Assembly (NCBI GenBank): GCA_026210745.1 | Contig: CP110630.1 | Span: 5,270,001 to 5,334,000 of the forward strand | Source of the DNA: Exobasidium rhododendri | Taxonomy: Eukaryota; Basidiomycota; Exobasidiomycetes; Exobasidiales; Exobasidiaceae | Direction of reading: 5' to 3' | Length of the DNA: 64,000 nt | Part shown: piece by piece, positions 32,369-43,700 of the stretch | Position numbering within the stretch: the stretch's first letter is position 1 | How the letters are laid out: every line of letters starts with the position of its first letter | The notes under the pieces: generated by a model | What the model saw: the letters and a program-made list of their open reading frames with translations, nothing else | Databases searched by the model: none | What the model was told of the DNA's origin: nothing | Translations under genes and position numbers: made by a program

Positions 32369-33715
32369 CTTGAGGTTGTCGCTGTAGCAGGAGATGCGAT
32401 ACTACGGGCGTTAAGCGCTGCTTCTATTGCAAAACCATGATGAAGACAGTGTACACTGAGTTCGAATAAGGCGCTCCAGACTAGAGCGACGCCGACTGAG
32501 TATTGGCTGTACGTATAATTTACTGGAGGAGAGAGATGGTGTTGCTGTGGGGGATGGGATCGACAGGGGCAAAGAGTCAGTAAACTCCGCTGCCTTGGCG
32601 AATGTCAACATCACCGTGCCCGCATGCATGTCTTCTCCTCTACCTTGCAGGAAGCAAGCATGAGCTGACCCGACCACTTTCTTCCTTCCACACTCACCCT
32701 CTTCTCTTAGGTCTGAGTGCAGGCGCGAAATCTAAGACAGCGCTTTTGGAGTCTTTTCTATCACGATCGACACTCTTTCTTTGCCTGCCTTCTCTCATAC
32801 AATGATGACAAGGTCGACGAAAGGGAGAGATTGGGTATACAGTGTGGATGTAGAATGTTCTCTTGCGAGATTTGAAAGGAGGTGAAAGGGAAGGGTAGGG
32901 GGAAAATTAAAAGTAATAGCACGTAGGCGGCACACGGATGGAAGACCCAGACGCGCACTACCAGACACCTCCTTTTTTTCCTCCTGTACTCTAGTCTAGA
33001 TCCTTCTCATCTAGACTGGGAGGCAATTGACGCGATTCAATATGCCGACTTTGCTTAGCGTTGCAATACATATTCGCGTTTTGACGTGATGAGAAGTAAA
33101 ATTACTGTAAGAGGGGAGACAATTTTTAATTATCACACTGTTCACTTGTTCCTGTCGCTAGCTAAAAACAATGTGAGATTTCCCAAGACACATCTGCCGT
33201 TTTAAAAACTAGTGATCAACTAATTTAAAGTCGCCTATCGAAAGATGTTTGAGATGCAAATTGAACAAACAGATCTTCCCTCAAGCGTATTTAGATCACT
33301 TACGTACGCAGCGCGGGACAGTAGTCGCACTGTACAGTACTGTATCTAGTGGACTAAATCAGACAGAGCTAAGGGGAATACAAAAAAGTACAGAGCAGAT
33401 ACGATAGCATCGTCTTGCTCAGGTAAGAGTAGCGGCGACGGTTTCTAAAGAATCTTCTCGAGATAATGAGGCAACAATGGACTAGTGTGATTGTGATTGT
33501 GGTAAACTGCAATGGAGATCATTGTTTACACACAGACTTATCTTCGAGAGAGGCGGAAATGCCGGATGTTGAGGAAAGAAAGCGCAGACCTCTGCGTGGG
33601 AGAGCCTCCTCATTCTCTTCCTTCCACGAGATGCTTTACAGTGGGCTGCGATGACACTTTATTGGTAGAGCGATTGCCATAGCTGTGATGGATTGCCAGA
33701 ACAGCAATATGCGCT
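32369..33715. other. 1.35-kb intergenic region, partly AT-rich
   Basis: It lies between the start of the 1368-residue gene and the stop of polyprotein gene B, both on the minus strand. It holds the promoter of the former and the 3' region of the latter. About 33040-33330 is clearly more AT-rich than the surroundings. A perfect 12-bp palindrome TACAGTACTGTA is at 33333-33344. No gene or known structured RNA was recognised. Confidence 0.55.
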
Positions 33716-36700
33716 TCACTCGGCAATCTCACTTTTGCCACCCTTGCCACCCATAATTGCAGTCAAGCCGATGAAGCCAGCAGTTGCACTCAGAGTTGAG
33801 AAGCCTGCCACAATGACCGTCTCTACCTTTCCTCCTGCCCTCGGTGGCTTCATTCGCTTGAATAGCGTTGCAGATGAAGGGCGAGTCCTTTCGACGTACT
33901 CTGCCTCGTGTGCAGTATCAGGCTGCCAGGATACTGCATAGAGTGAGAAGGATGTGATCGACATGAGTGACGTTGTTAATGGGAGGAGAATGGCTGAACG
34001 TCGATGTCGCATTGTCGGTGAAAGATAGTCACCTCCTCCTTTCTCGAAAAGAGAGGCCTTCCTCAGTCCTGGCGAATGTTCGTGACACCCGTCGATTTTG
34101 CTAAGCTGCCTGAGTAGAAACATTGTGAGCCACAGTGATCCCAGGGTCAGTGAGACGAGAAGAGAGAAAAGAGGGACAAGAAGTGGTGTCACTTGCGTAC
34201 GACTATTACCCGTACCGATCGATGTGACCAATTGGACATCACTGGAGTGACTACTTCGGGCACTAACTCCACTCAGATTTGCTCCGGAATGTATGTCTCT
34301 CCTTTCACCTTCTATGGTGTCCTCTTGAAAAGAGTCATGTTCAGAAAGAATTGGCATTCTGCGACTGATTATCTTGTTGTGAGCATTCGAGTTGACAATT
34401 TCAGAGAATAACGAAGAGGTAGGTGCGGATTTGATGGAAGGCTCGGAGCTGGTGGGCAGGTTGCAGGCGAGATCGGAAGTAGCTCTACCATCGCCAGAAG
34501 GTCGAGGATGTCTCTTCGCCATGATCATTTCGTCGTCACGATCATGTGCCGATAAGGCTCTCTCTTGTGGATTCCCTTGTTCATGATGACTCGGCAGGGG
34601 AGGGAAAGTGACGGTACCAGTACCACCTCCGATCGGTTTGATGCTGTCCTATCGAAGCAAGGAATGTACGAGAAATGTGACATTGAGTACATGTATAAAG
34701 TAGAGCTACATAGTGTGACTTACATTGTCTGGTAATGTAGCTCGCAGAAGACTACGGTCAGCTAGTCTAAATCCCAGACCACACTGAGGATGAGCACAAC
34801 CATCAAGACTACTCATCTCTTGATTATCGAGAAAGAGATCAGACCTGCCACTGAGAGCACTTGTACCGTTGTGATCGTGATCGCTTTCTCGACCAGAGGT
34901 GTCCAACGACATTCCTCTTCTTACGAGGTGCATCGATTCTTGACCTCTCGGTGCTGTCCTACCGGTAGCCTTTTCATTCTTTGCAAGATTGGGCTCACGC
35001 GAATCGACTTTTTGACTTGACGACCCTCCATGAACATATGTCGAGGTGCCTTCACGGTGATGATTTGGCAAAGTTCTCATCAGATCAGCGACGCTTGAGG
35101 TTGCCATGTTTCTTTCAGCTCTTTCTCTACTCCTCTCAGCTCTTACATCTGCATCCAACTTAATTTTGCAGGCGAGAATGCAGGGGAGCATGAGCAGACC
35201 TCCTCCCACAACCCCTCCACCTATCGCCAAGGTCTTTCCAGTACTCCAATTGTCATGCTGCTTGCTTCTGGGACTGTATTGCTTCGCCCCACTGGGAGTA
35301 TCGGGAGTTTGAGACGCTTCGGATGATTCATCTGGAGCGGAAAGTAGCTTTCTAGCCTGCTGATGTCTTGTCTTCTTCTTGTGAAGTTTTTTGCGGCTTG
35401 CGGCATCGACACTCACATCCACATTCCAGAATTCTGCAGCTGACGATTGCTTTTGCAGAGAGGTTTGAAAATCTTTTCCTTGCTTCAGAGCTTGTCTCTG
35501 CCGTTCCCTTACGACTCTCATGTCTGGCTTCTCGTGCAGACCTTCCACTCGTATCCTGTCGAGAGGTGCACTTCCGCCATCAGCTGCTAGGCCAAGAGCC
35601 TTCATTGCTGCCGTTGCCAGTACCGATGCGTCTTGGTCCTTCACCTGTCCCGCTGGAATGATCGAGCGCTTCACCAGACTAGGCCCTTTCACGGTGATGG
35701 TGTGCTGTGGTTCTCCTGGATTATTGTTGACCTGCTTCAGCTTCATTCCTCGTGCCTTCCTCTGACTTTGATCGCTCCCACCGAGATACGACATTGTTTC
35801 CTTGCGAGGGAAGCCACTCTCTATCGACTTCTTTCCTTTCCTCTCGGTCAAAGAGCCATCACTTGACTCGTCGGTCATGGCAGCGCTTTCTCTTGCTTTT
35901 CCTGCCATGACAGCCCTGTACGTTGCTGCAGCACCAAGACCCAACAGACCACTTGCTCCAGCTGCAAGACCGGCAATGGCGCCACCGCTGATCTTGTTGC
36001 GTGATGAATGCTCGCGTGGAAAGGATGTGATGACGCGGAAGCCGTCTTGATCGTTGTCGCTAGACGATGGTGCGAAAGATCTTGCGCTTGAATTTGGGGG
36101 AAGGTAAGCAGAAGACAACGGGTGATCCTTAGGTATTTGTGTCACGAAATGCGTTGCGTCGTCCAGCTCTGACGTGGATGTAGAGAAAGGAGCAACTGCA
36201 GCCACTCGTCCCCTTTCTAGTCTATCTGGCGTGAGTCTCCTCGCCCTTCCCGCCTTTCCCCCTTTTCTTTCCTTCTTTGTACTCTCGCTCTGTGCAATCA
36301 TCTTTGCACTTTTCTCGATCCGATTATCATCAACGTTATGCGGAATATTGAACTGCTCTCGTACTGCCGCTTCATCTGCCTTTGTAAAGTGGTAAATTTC
36401 TTGTCGAGGAAATCTATGCTGAAGAGCAGTACTTCCATAGCTCACCATGGGTATGTTGCTGATCGGGGTTGCTGCTATACCTTGATGGTAAATTTCTGGC
36501 ACGGTGGGAGCTCGCTTGACCAAACGACGCGGAAGCATCTCTTCGTTCGACTCGCCTCTCTTGACAGGGCTGAAGAATTCATCGTCACTCTCCCCTGGAT
36601 GACTGTTCTGCTCCATTAAAAGTAGCGGCTGCGATTTCATTCCAATCCCTCTTGCCTGTTCGTGTCTCAAAGGGTCGGCCTTGCTGGAGGATCGATTCCA

Positions 36701-39700
36701 AGCGTGTTTGACTGCATACGTGAGAGAGCCAAGAAGAGATGATATGCCTGTGAATCGCATTGCTCGCTTCAACGTCACATGATGCCATTCAAGAGGTGTG
36801 TCTTGCATGTAAACTTGAGTGACGAAGTGGTGATCTGCTACGCCTTGATTGCTGCTTCGAGTGGGTCGGTGTGAAGGAGTACCTTCGGTGTTGTCATGGT
36901 CTCGTGTCAGTGACACATAAGAAGGGACTAACGCATTTCCCATTGTGAAAGGAACTTCCACTTTCACAAAGGATGAGAGACGTTCTTGTAGGGCTTCGTG
37001 GTAGCTTGGAATAGCTATGACGCCTTGTCCATAGGAAAAAGTGTTCTTGAGCGGGGATGCTGGCACAAACTCGACCGGGTCCTGAAAAGCCAGGCCACGC
37101 TTCTTCAGCTTCAATCCTCTCCGCACTAATTCTTCCGGAGCCGAAAGAGGTTCTTGCCTCTTGAAGGCAGGCGGCACTTGTCCACCGGCTCGGCGAATCT
37201 CTGGCATCTGAACACCTGCCCCTCTTGGAAGTATTCTGACGCCTCGACATCGCTCATAGATCTTGCGAGCGCCCATAGCTGCTCCGGATAAAGCAAAGGC
37301 GCTCCCAAGACCAATTCCTAGCATTTTCGCAAACTTCTTGTCCGCCTTCCTCTCGGCTGCGAGCCTCTTTTTGTCGATTCGACGCCACTGACGCTGACGA
37401 CGAGGCTCATCACTTTCTGGCTCATCATGTTGCAAAACGTTGATGCCGTGCGCTTCTGCATTGTATCGCTGTGCGCTGTGCTCAGCTTGATATTCGAGGA
37501 ACTTTCTGTTCATCGTTGCTTCCTGTTGGCGGTAAAAGTGTGAATCGGGCTGGTGATAGAGACCCTCTACTGTGACTCTCTGCCCGTGACGTGCATTGGC
37601 TACAGCTGATATCAGCGATAGAGGGCTCGGTCTGGCTGATCCTGCTTCCTGTTGGACAATCAGCCCTGTCCCTGGTGCTCGTTTGACTAGACGGTGCACT
37701 GTCTCTTCGTTCGTGCACGCATCGAGGGGAGTAGCACATACAAGAAATGTGACGAAGACAGCCAACACCAAATGCCACAGCGAAAACCTGGAGGGACGCA
37801 AAGTGCCTGAAGATGAATTGGCGAATCCTCCTCCTGTGTCATCGTTGTTGTCTTCATCCGTTAGAGATGTGGGAGGCTGTACATCAAGAGATGATATCTG
37901 CTGCTGCTGCTGCTGCTGCTTGCCGGAGAAAATCATGAGGTCTTCTATAACAATACACAAGATAATAATAGAAAAAGATAATGCATCAGTGAAACCTATC
38001 CTTTTTCAGTCTGAAGTAGACTCGACACAAGCTCACCACTCTGTGAATTGAGTCGACCGGTATCCTCGCGAAGCTCTTCGAGTTGCTTCCAAAGACGCTC
38101 TTCGTTGCGATGTAAGGCATAGTCGACTATCTTGCTCGAATCGGTGTATAGCTGTTGCTTTACATCATCAGACGGCGCTGTGGTCAGAGTGTGAGGTGGG
38201 AAAGGACGAGCAGCCCCGCTGGGAGGGTAGAGGAGGTCACTGGAGCCATCTCGTCGCCGTAAGATAGCAGCACTTTCGTCGTCATAGTGTATTGAGTCGC
38301 GACGCTTCGCCATTGGCCGGTCTACATGTGGATCGGCAACAGGGTGCATGGCATGCTGTATCAGCCATGCCAGCAGCATCGCACCACCCACGCTTGCAGA
38401 TGCCTTTCCGGCCGACATCGTGCCCGTCTTTGCCCTCTTGTGCAGGAAGACGTCGTCAAAGTCATCATCAGTGCTTCTCTTTGCCTCATGTGAGTCTAAG
38501 TTGGACTTTGTTTCAGTCTCTTGCTCTGTGTGAGATGACAAGTCGACGTTGTTTGCAGACCTTTTCCTGTACGGCTGCTCTTGCTGAACCGGAGCACGGT
38601 TGACGAAGGTAGCTGCAAACCAAGTAGCGAGTGCAGCGATACCCGTTGCTTTAGCTACATCAGAAGACTTGAATCGTTTAGGTACTTTGCCTCGTTTGCT
38701 GAAAGTTGGTGCGATATCTTCCTCGCTTTTCTCATTTCCGGTCTGCGTCGACGGTGGTGACCCTACGAGGACTAGGTCCCTCTCCTTATTTTGATGAAGG
38801 CGCTGAACAGACTCTCCGAGCCTGGTCGGTGTGAGGCGATCCGAAGGTGGCGACAGTGAGGGATCGAGTTCATGCACCGATTCAGGAACAAGATCGAGCC
38901 GATTCGCATCATCGAAGAGAGCCCGCTTGACAAGATGTGAGGTAGTATTGACTTCTCTATCTCCTCTCTTTGCGGCGTCCATGTCTTCGTCGTCCTTACT
39001 GTCACCGACCATCTTGACGTCCTTCTTCTCCTTTTCGACCATCTTGACGTCCTTCTTCTCCTTTTCGACCATCTTGACAGCCTCTTTGTCCTCTTCCGCC
39101 TTCTTGACTACTTCATACACCCTGGCAACTTCCTTGTCTGTTGCACGATTCACCGCTGAATTCATCCACTTATTCGAGTGAGGATCACGGAACCCTAGCC
39201 AGGTGCGCACATTTTGAGGTATCATTGGGAGATGGACAGCTTGACGAATGAACGCAGACGACGCAGCTACTGCACTTGCAAATATCGTCAGAGCCAGAGC
39301 ATTTCGGGTCTTCTTGTGCCTCCCTAGGAATGATTTTGGCTCCTTGATTCCGTCCTTGTGTAGCTTCTTTCCTCGTCGCTTTCTGGAAGGCCATCTGACA
39401 ACTGACGGAGGAGGAGGGCCAGGCGTGTCCAGCATGGGTGGTTCGTATGGAGGGAGTTCCCCGATACTGTTGCCGTCTGGAGCACGCTTCAAGATGCTTT
39501 CTTCCGCATACACGAAGTCTGGGGATGTCCTTGCAGAAGCCCCCTTCCCGTGAGTGTTCGCCTCCAGCGGTACGAAATCGAAGCCGTATTCCAGTGGAGC
39601 AGGCGAAGTTTGAGTATCGACGCCAAACACATTGTCCTGAGACAATGAAGACCACTTGTGAGTTATGTATTGCGCTTGCAGCTCGCACATCCTCCTCTTA

Positions 39701-39822
39701 CTTACCTTCCTTTGACTGTGACCGCTGAAGTGGGAAGCCTGGGTTCCTTCGACAAAGAGCAGTGCACATAGGAAGAGCGTTCTAGCGTAGCAGGAGCCAT
39801 CCTTGTCGAGAGAAAGGCGCAT
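33716..39822 (-). CDS. Kex2-type polyprotein B (1956 residues, 4 exons)
   Basis: Exons 39706-39822, 38037-39636, 34724-37944 and 33716-34648 sum to 5871 nt, exactly 1957 codons. The N-terminus is a signal peptide (basic start, then LFLCALLFVEGTQA). Dibasic sites recur: ILKR (87-90), KR 262-263, LVKR (274-277), KR near 425 and 440, LVKR (658-661), and further LVKR or LVRR copies, many followed by A, G or S. A second strongly hydrophobic segment (LWHLVLAVFVTFLVC, about 628-642) stands just before LVKR 658-661, so the protein looks like two precursors joined. VEGL plus downstream R/K-rich helices (698 on, and a second copy) match the core module of gene A. Further Gly/Ala-rich hydrophobic segments occur, and exon 4 has three. 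A polyQ run follows the third acceptor. Role unknown; secretory-pathway processing is inferred. Confidence 0.7.
37899..37919 (-). repeat. CTG/CAG trinucleotide run coding polyglutamine
   Basis: Seven or so CAG codons (minus strand) just inside exon 3 of polyprotein B, giving the Q run after FSGK. Such runs are prone to length change. Confidence 0.9.
39007..39079 (-). repeat. 30-bp tandem repeat coding VKMVEKEKKD
   Basis: Two perfect 30-bp units (39007-39036 and 39037-39066) plus a partial third inside exon 2 of polyprotein B. They encode a Lys/Glu-rich decapeptide repeat (residues about 226-250) just before a KR-bounded acidic peptide. Confidence 0.95.
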
Positions 39823-40795
39823 GGCTTGACACCTCGACTTGGGCTTGCGCAGAAGTCAAAGCCAAGTCAGAAGCAATTAGAGCGACTGTCGAATGGAATG
39901 ACGATCAAAAAAGATCAATACCCAAGTTGAGAAGCAGACCAGCTGCTGTGATTGAGGGGGAGAAAGGAAGAAAAGCAAGAGCGCTCGTCGAAGCGTCACA
40001 GAAGAGTTTCCACTATAAGCCTGCGACTGAGAAGGGCGCTTGGGCGTAACAAACGGCGCGCCGCCCATTGTCGAGGTGGCAGGCAGATTGTTCGATGAGG
40101 AGGCCAGACAATCGATTGTGTGTCTCTCTGAAACACGCTGGAGCAGTCCCACAGTACGCCGCCAAGGGCGAGAGATACATGCCCTTCTGCGCATTCAGTG
40201 AGAAGCGGCCAGCGACCGAAGTGCTTTCAATCGTTGACTGATATCACGGACGAGGACGATAGAGCCATTTAAATCAAGGCTGCCTGACAGCGCAAAGTAG
40301 CCTCAATCATCAAGAAAGCAACTTGGATCAACCCTGTGTCGCTCTCCGACACATCCACGACCAGCCTGTTTGCCATTTGATGCTATATGTGCACCGACTG
40401 TCTTCTGACACCCTGGCTGGCGGCCATAGGCCCTGCAAGTAGAGGCATTTATAGGCTTGCCTTCGCGCTGCTGCTCGGGCGTCTTTCGGGATGACGAGAA
40501 GGGCGACAAGGGGCTTAATTGATGCCCCAGAATTGAAATTGTAACAAGTAAGAATGTATACATATCTGACACGCGACGCGACCATGATGAGGGAAGAAGA
40601 GAAGAGAGGAGGGACACTCTTTCATGCGTATCTCATACACGGTAGATCACACTGCCTCCAGTGCATCGTACTTCTCAATGTGAGGGATCCCATTGCCTCA
40701 ACGAGAAAGACGGAGGAGTGGACATGAAGTATGTCAAGTCAAGAAGGAACGTGGGAGAGTCTTGCTAAGTAAATTTTCCTCCCTCGACACACTAC
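39823..40795. promoter_or_regulatory. Upstream region of polyprotein B
   Basis: 973 bp between two minus-strand polyprotein genes. It carries the 13-base element shared with gene A. Short open frames on the minus strand lack support. No other feature is recognised. Confidence 0.55.
39935..39947 (-). promoter_or_regulatory. 13-base element shared by polyprotein genes (copy B)
   Basis: CAGACCAGCTGCT on the plus strand (AGCAGCTGGTCTG on the coding strand), containing the E-box palindrome CAGCTG. Its near edge lies 113 bp upstream of the gene B ATG. The identical 13-mer sits 118 bp upstream of gene A's ATG. Confidence 0.6.
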
Positions 40796-43700
40796 CTAGA
40801 CCTCTTTTCGACCTTGAGACTTGTTAGGCGTAATAAGACTGCGTCCGAAAAGTGCAGTAGACGCTTCATCTTCTATCAACTCCCTCTTATTGAGTGCAGG
40901 ATTGCTGCACTCTCCTCTGCAATTGTTGCGACAGTAAAGACATGCAGCAGCTAATGTGCTAAGGGCAAATACTCCTGCCACGGTTCCAGTCACGATTGCT
41001 GCTTCCTTTTTCGATGTTTGGCCTACAGTGCCTGCATCACCACCTCCGCCTGCTCCTCTGTTCATGCCAGACGAAGCATCAATGCCATCATCGTCAGCAG
41101 AGACTCCATTACCCCTACTACCGCTGGCACCGCCAAAACCACGGCTGCCGCTACGACTACCACCGCCACTACGACTGCCACCGCCGCCGCCGCCGCCACT
41201 ACGACCTCCTCCACCACCGCCACCGCCTCCTTTCAAGAAGCGTCGATGCTCCTTCTTCTTCTCCCGATGAGCCTTCTTATCCTCTTTGACGAAATCTACA
41301 TCGTATGGAGGCAGGGGTGCATATGTCTGCTGATATCGAGCGTAGTACGTTTCCGGCTCTACCCTAGCAGGAGGCAAATGAAAGCCAGAAAACGATGGAG
41401 GGGGTGCGTAAGATTCAGCTTGATGATTCCATAACGGCGTGAGGCCCCTCTTCGTAAGTCTTGCGTCGGCAATGTCGTCACGATGCTTGAGTGAGCCTTG
41501 CTTCGAAGCGATCGCTGATAGGATAGAAGTTCGACCTGAGGGCGAGAGAAGCATGTCCTTTCCTACTTTGACGTCGTTGTCGACTATCATGTCATCTTCG
41601 TCATCGTAGTCAAAGTCAGCCTTGTTATTACCCTTGCGAGCCGCTCGATCCCCTCCAAAAAGCGCACTCCTGCCCTTCGAGACGCACTCTTCCTCGTGAC
41701 GTGCTAGGTCATCCTCTGGTAGCGCCCTCTTGTGCAACGGACGGCTGCTCAAGCAATCGAACTGTGCGGCGTCTCTAATTTTGTGGTTGGGAAATACATT
41801 GTACCGCTCAGAAGATCGGTAGTGAGGCCAGTCGTATGCGTCATGTCGACTCTCTCTCCGCAATGCTTCCGGTCGAGTCCATCCTAGCGGAGGATTGTCG
41901 TTGTAGGGATCGTCTTGAAACCGAGCAACTTGGGGCAATGCGTCCTGTCGACGCTCGGCGCGAGCTGCCGCTGTCTCTGATGTCGACGTAAAGGGCGACT
42001 TCACTTTCATCTTATCGAGTACCCCTTTGATGGCGTTCTTCGCAGACGATAGAGAGCCTTGACTTCGATATCTGAGATCCTCTACACCAGACTTGATCTT
42101 TCGAAGGGTTCTAGGGGTGTAATAGCATCCGGCAAGAGTAGAGGCACACATTGCCCCGATCATGGTTCCTTTCACTATCCTTTGCCCGGCATTGCCCTTG
42201 TTGGGATTCATTGCTCTCCCAGCACCATGCCATCCTCCCAAAGGCGGTGTCGTTCTCTCCTTTTCCTCCTTTTCCTTCTCCTTCTCATGGTCGCCACCAT
42301 AACCATAGCCGTAATACGTGGGAGTGTAATGCCACGGGGTTCTTGGCGTGTCACCGCTGGAGGTCGGCGTGGAACTCTTGGGAGAAGCGTTACTCTTCGA
42401 CTTTCGGTACTTCAACTCTCGCCGTGTCTCCGCACCGGCCTTCGAGCGCGCTATGCTCTTCTGCTCTTCACTGCTACTACCTTCGACGTGAGCTTGAGCC
42501 ATGGTGGACGTGGACGAGACGGTTGGTGGAGACGACATCTTCAGCTTCCTTGATTGTACACCTCTGCGACCGCCCTTCTTGTTTTCCTTCTTTGAGGCTG
42601 ATCCAATCGTATCATCTGCCTCATAGTCAAGTGGCGACGATGAACGAGGGGCAGGTGGACTGAAGCGAGTGTATTCATTGTGCCATTGCGTCATGAAATT
42701 CTGATGGTCAATCGTCGAGCCGAATGATGCCAGTCCAGCAAGAGGAGCGGAAGGGGGCCCAGAAGGATGCGCTGTGAGAGCCAAGGCCCTCTTAGCAAGG
42801 CGCTCTTCAAGACTTGTCTCACTCAACTCATTACCCTAATAGAGCAGTGGAAAGAACACAAAGGTCACACAGTCGTTTCAGCAGGTAATCTTATTAAAGG
42901 CAATCAAATATGCCCACTTACATTCTTGTTCAGCAGAGATGGGGTAGCATGACGTGAGGGTTCCTTACCGTCCTCCTCGACGAATAGACTGCAACGGCCA
43001 CTGGCAGCACAATTTTCTCTATAAGAAGCCTCTTGCTGTTCGAGTTTTGCCGAAGAATCGTGGGTCCTCATGACGGACGTCCGATCGTTCGCAACGGCAG
43101 AAGTGAAGGCAGAGGAGGAGCCAATCTCCGCCTCAGGAAGTACATGTACCGCTCTCCTGACTAGCACGCGATTGTCATCTTCTTCGATTTCTCTTTTCGT
43201 TCGATTCCTATTGAACAAGTTCCGAAGATTCTTCCTGCAAGCGATGCCAAGACCGGCAGTGGCTACGGCCGCACCAGTCGCAGCAGCACCCATGATGATG
43301 ATCTTTTTCTTTCCGGCGGGATCAGAATGCACGTTTGTGTTGTCGTTATTGCCAAAGCCAGCAGCACCATAGACAGTACCAGGAGCGTTGCCAGAAGTCA
43401 CAGTAGGATAAGCACCGGACACGGCGCCAGGAACATTGCCAGGATCAGTCGGGACTCCTTGAGGAAGAGGAGTAGAGCGTCCTTGTTGCGGGTCCATGTC
43501 GCTGGGCTGGTAGTTCTCCATGAAGTTGACATTATCGAATGCACTGGAAGCGCTGTCGGGGTGATCAGAACGCCACTTCTTTCGGTACTTCTTGCCCGCC
43601 CCCTTCATCATCTTGCGGTGCTCCTTGTACTCTTGTGGACCAGAGTCAGAGATAGGACGCATTCCCTTCACTCGGCCCCAGTGATCGTTGAAGGCCATGT

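Noticed and set aside
37960-37996. Treating the frames 37996-39822 and 34706-37960 as two separate genes
   Set aside because: Only ~36 bp would separate them, and a GTGAGC...TTATAG intron (37945-38036) joins them in phase; with it the four exons sum to a whole number of codons.
40796-42826. Treating the 676-residue frame as its own gene
   Set aside because: It has no ATG at its start and is preceded by a good acceptor that joins in phase to the upstream exon.
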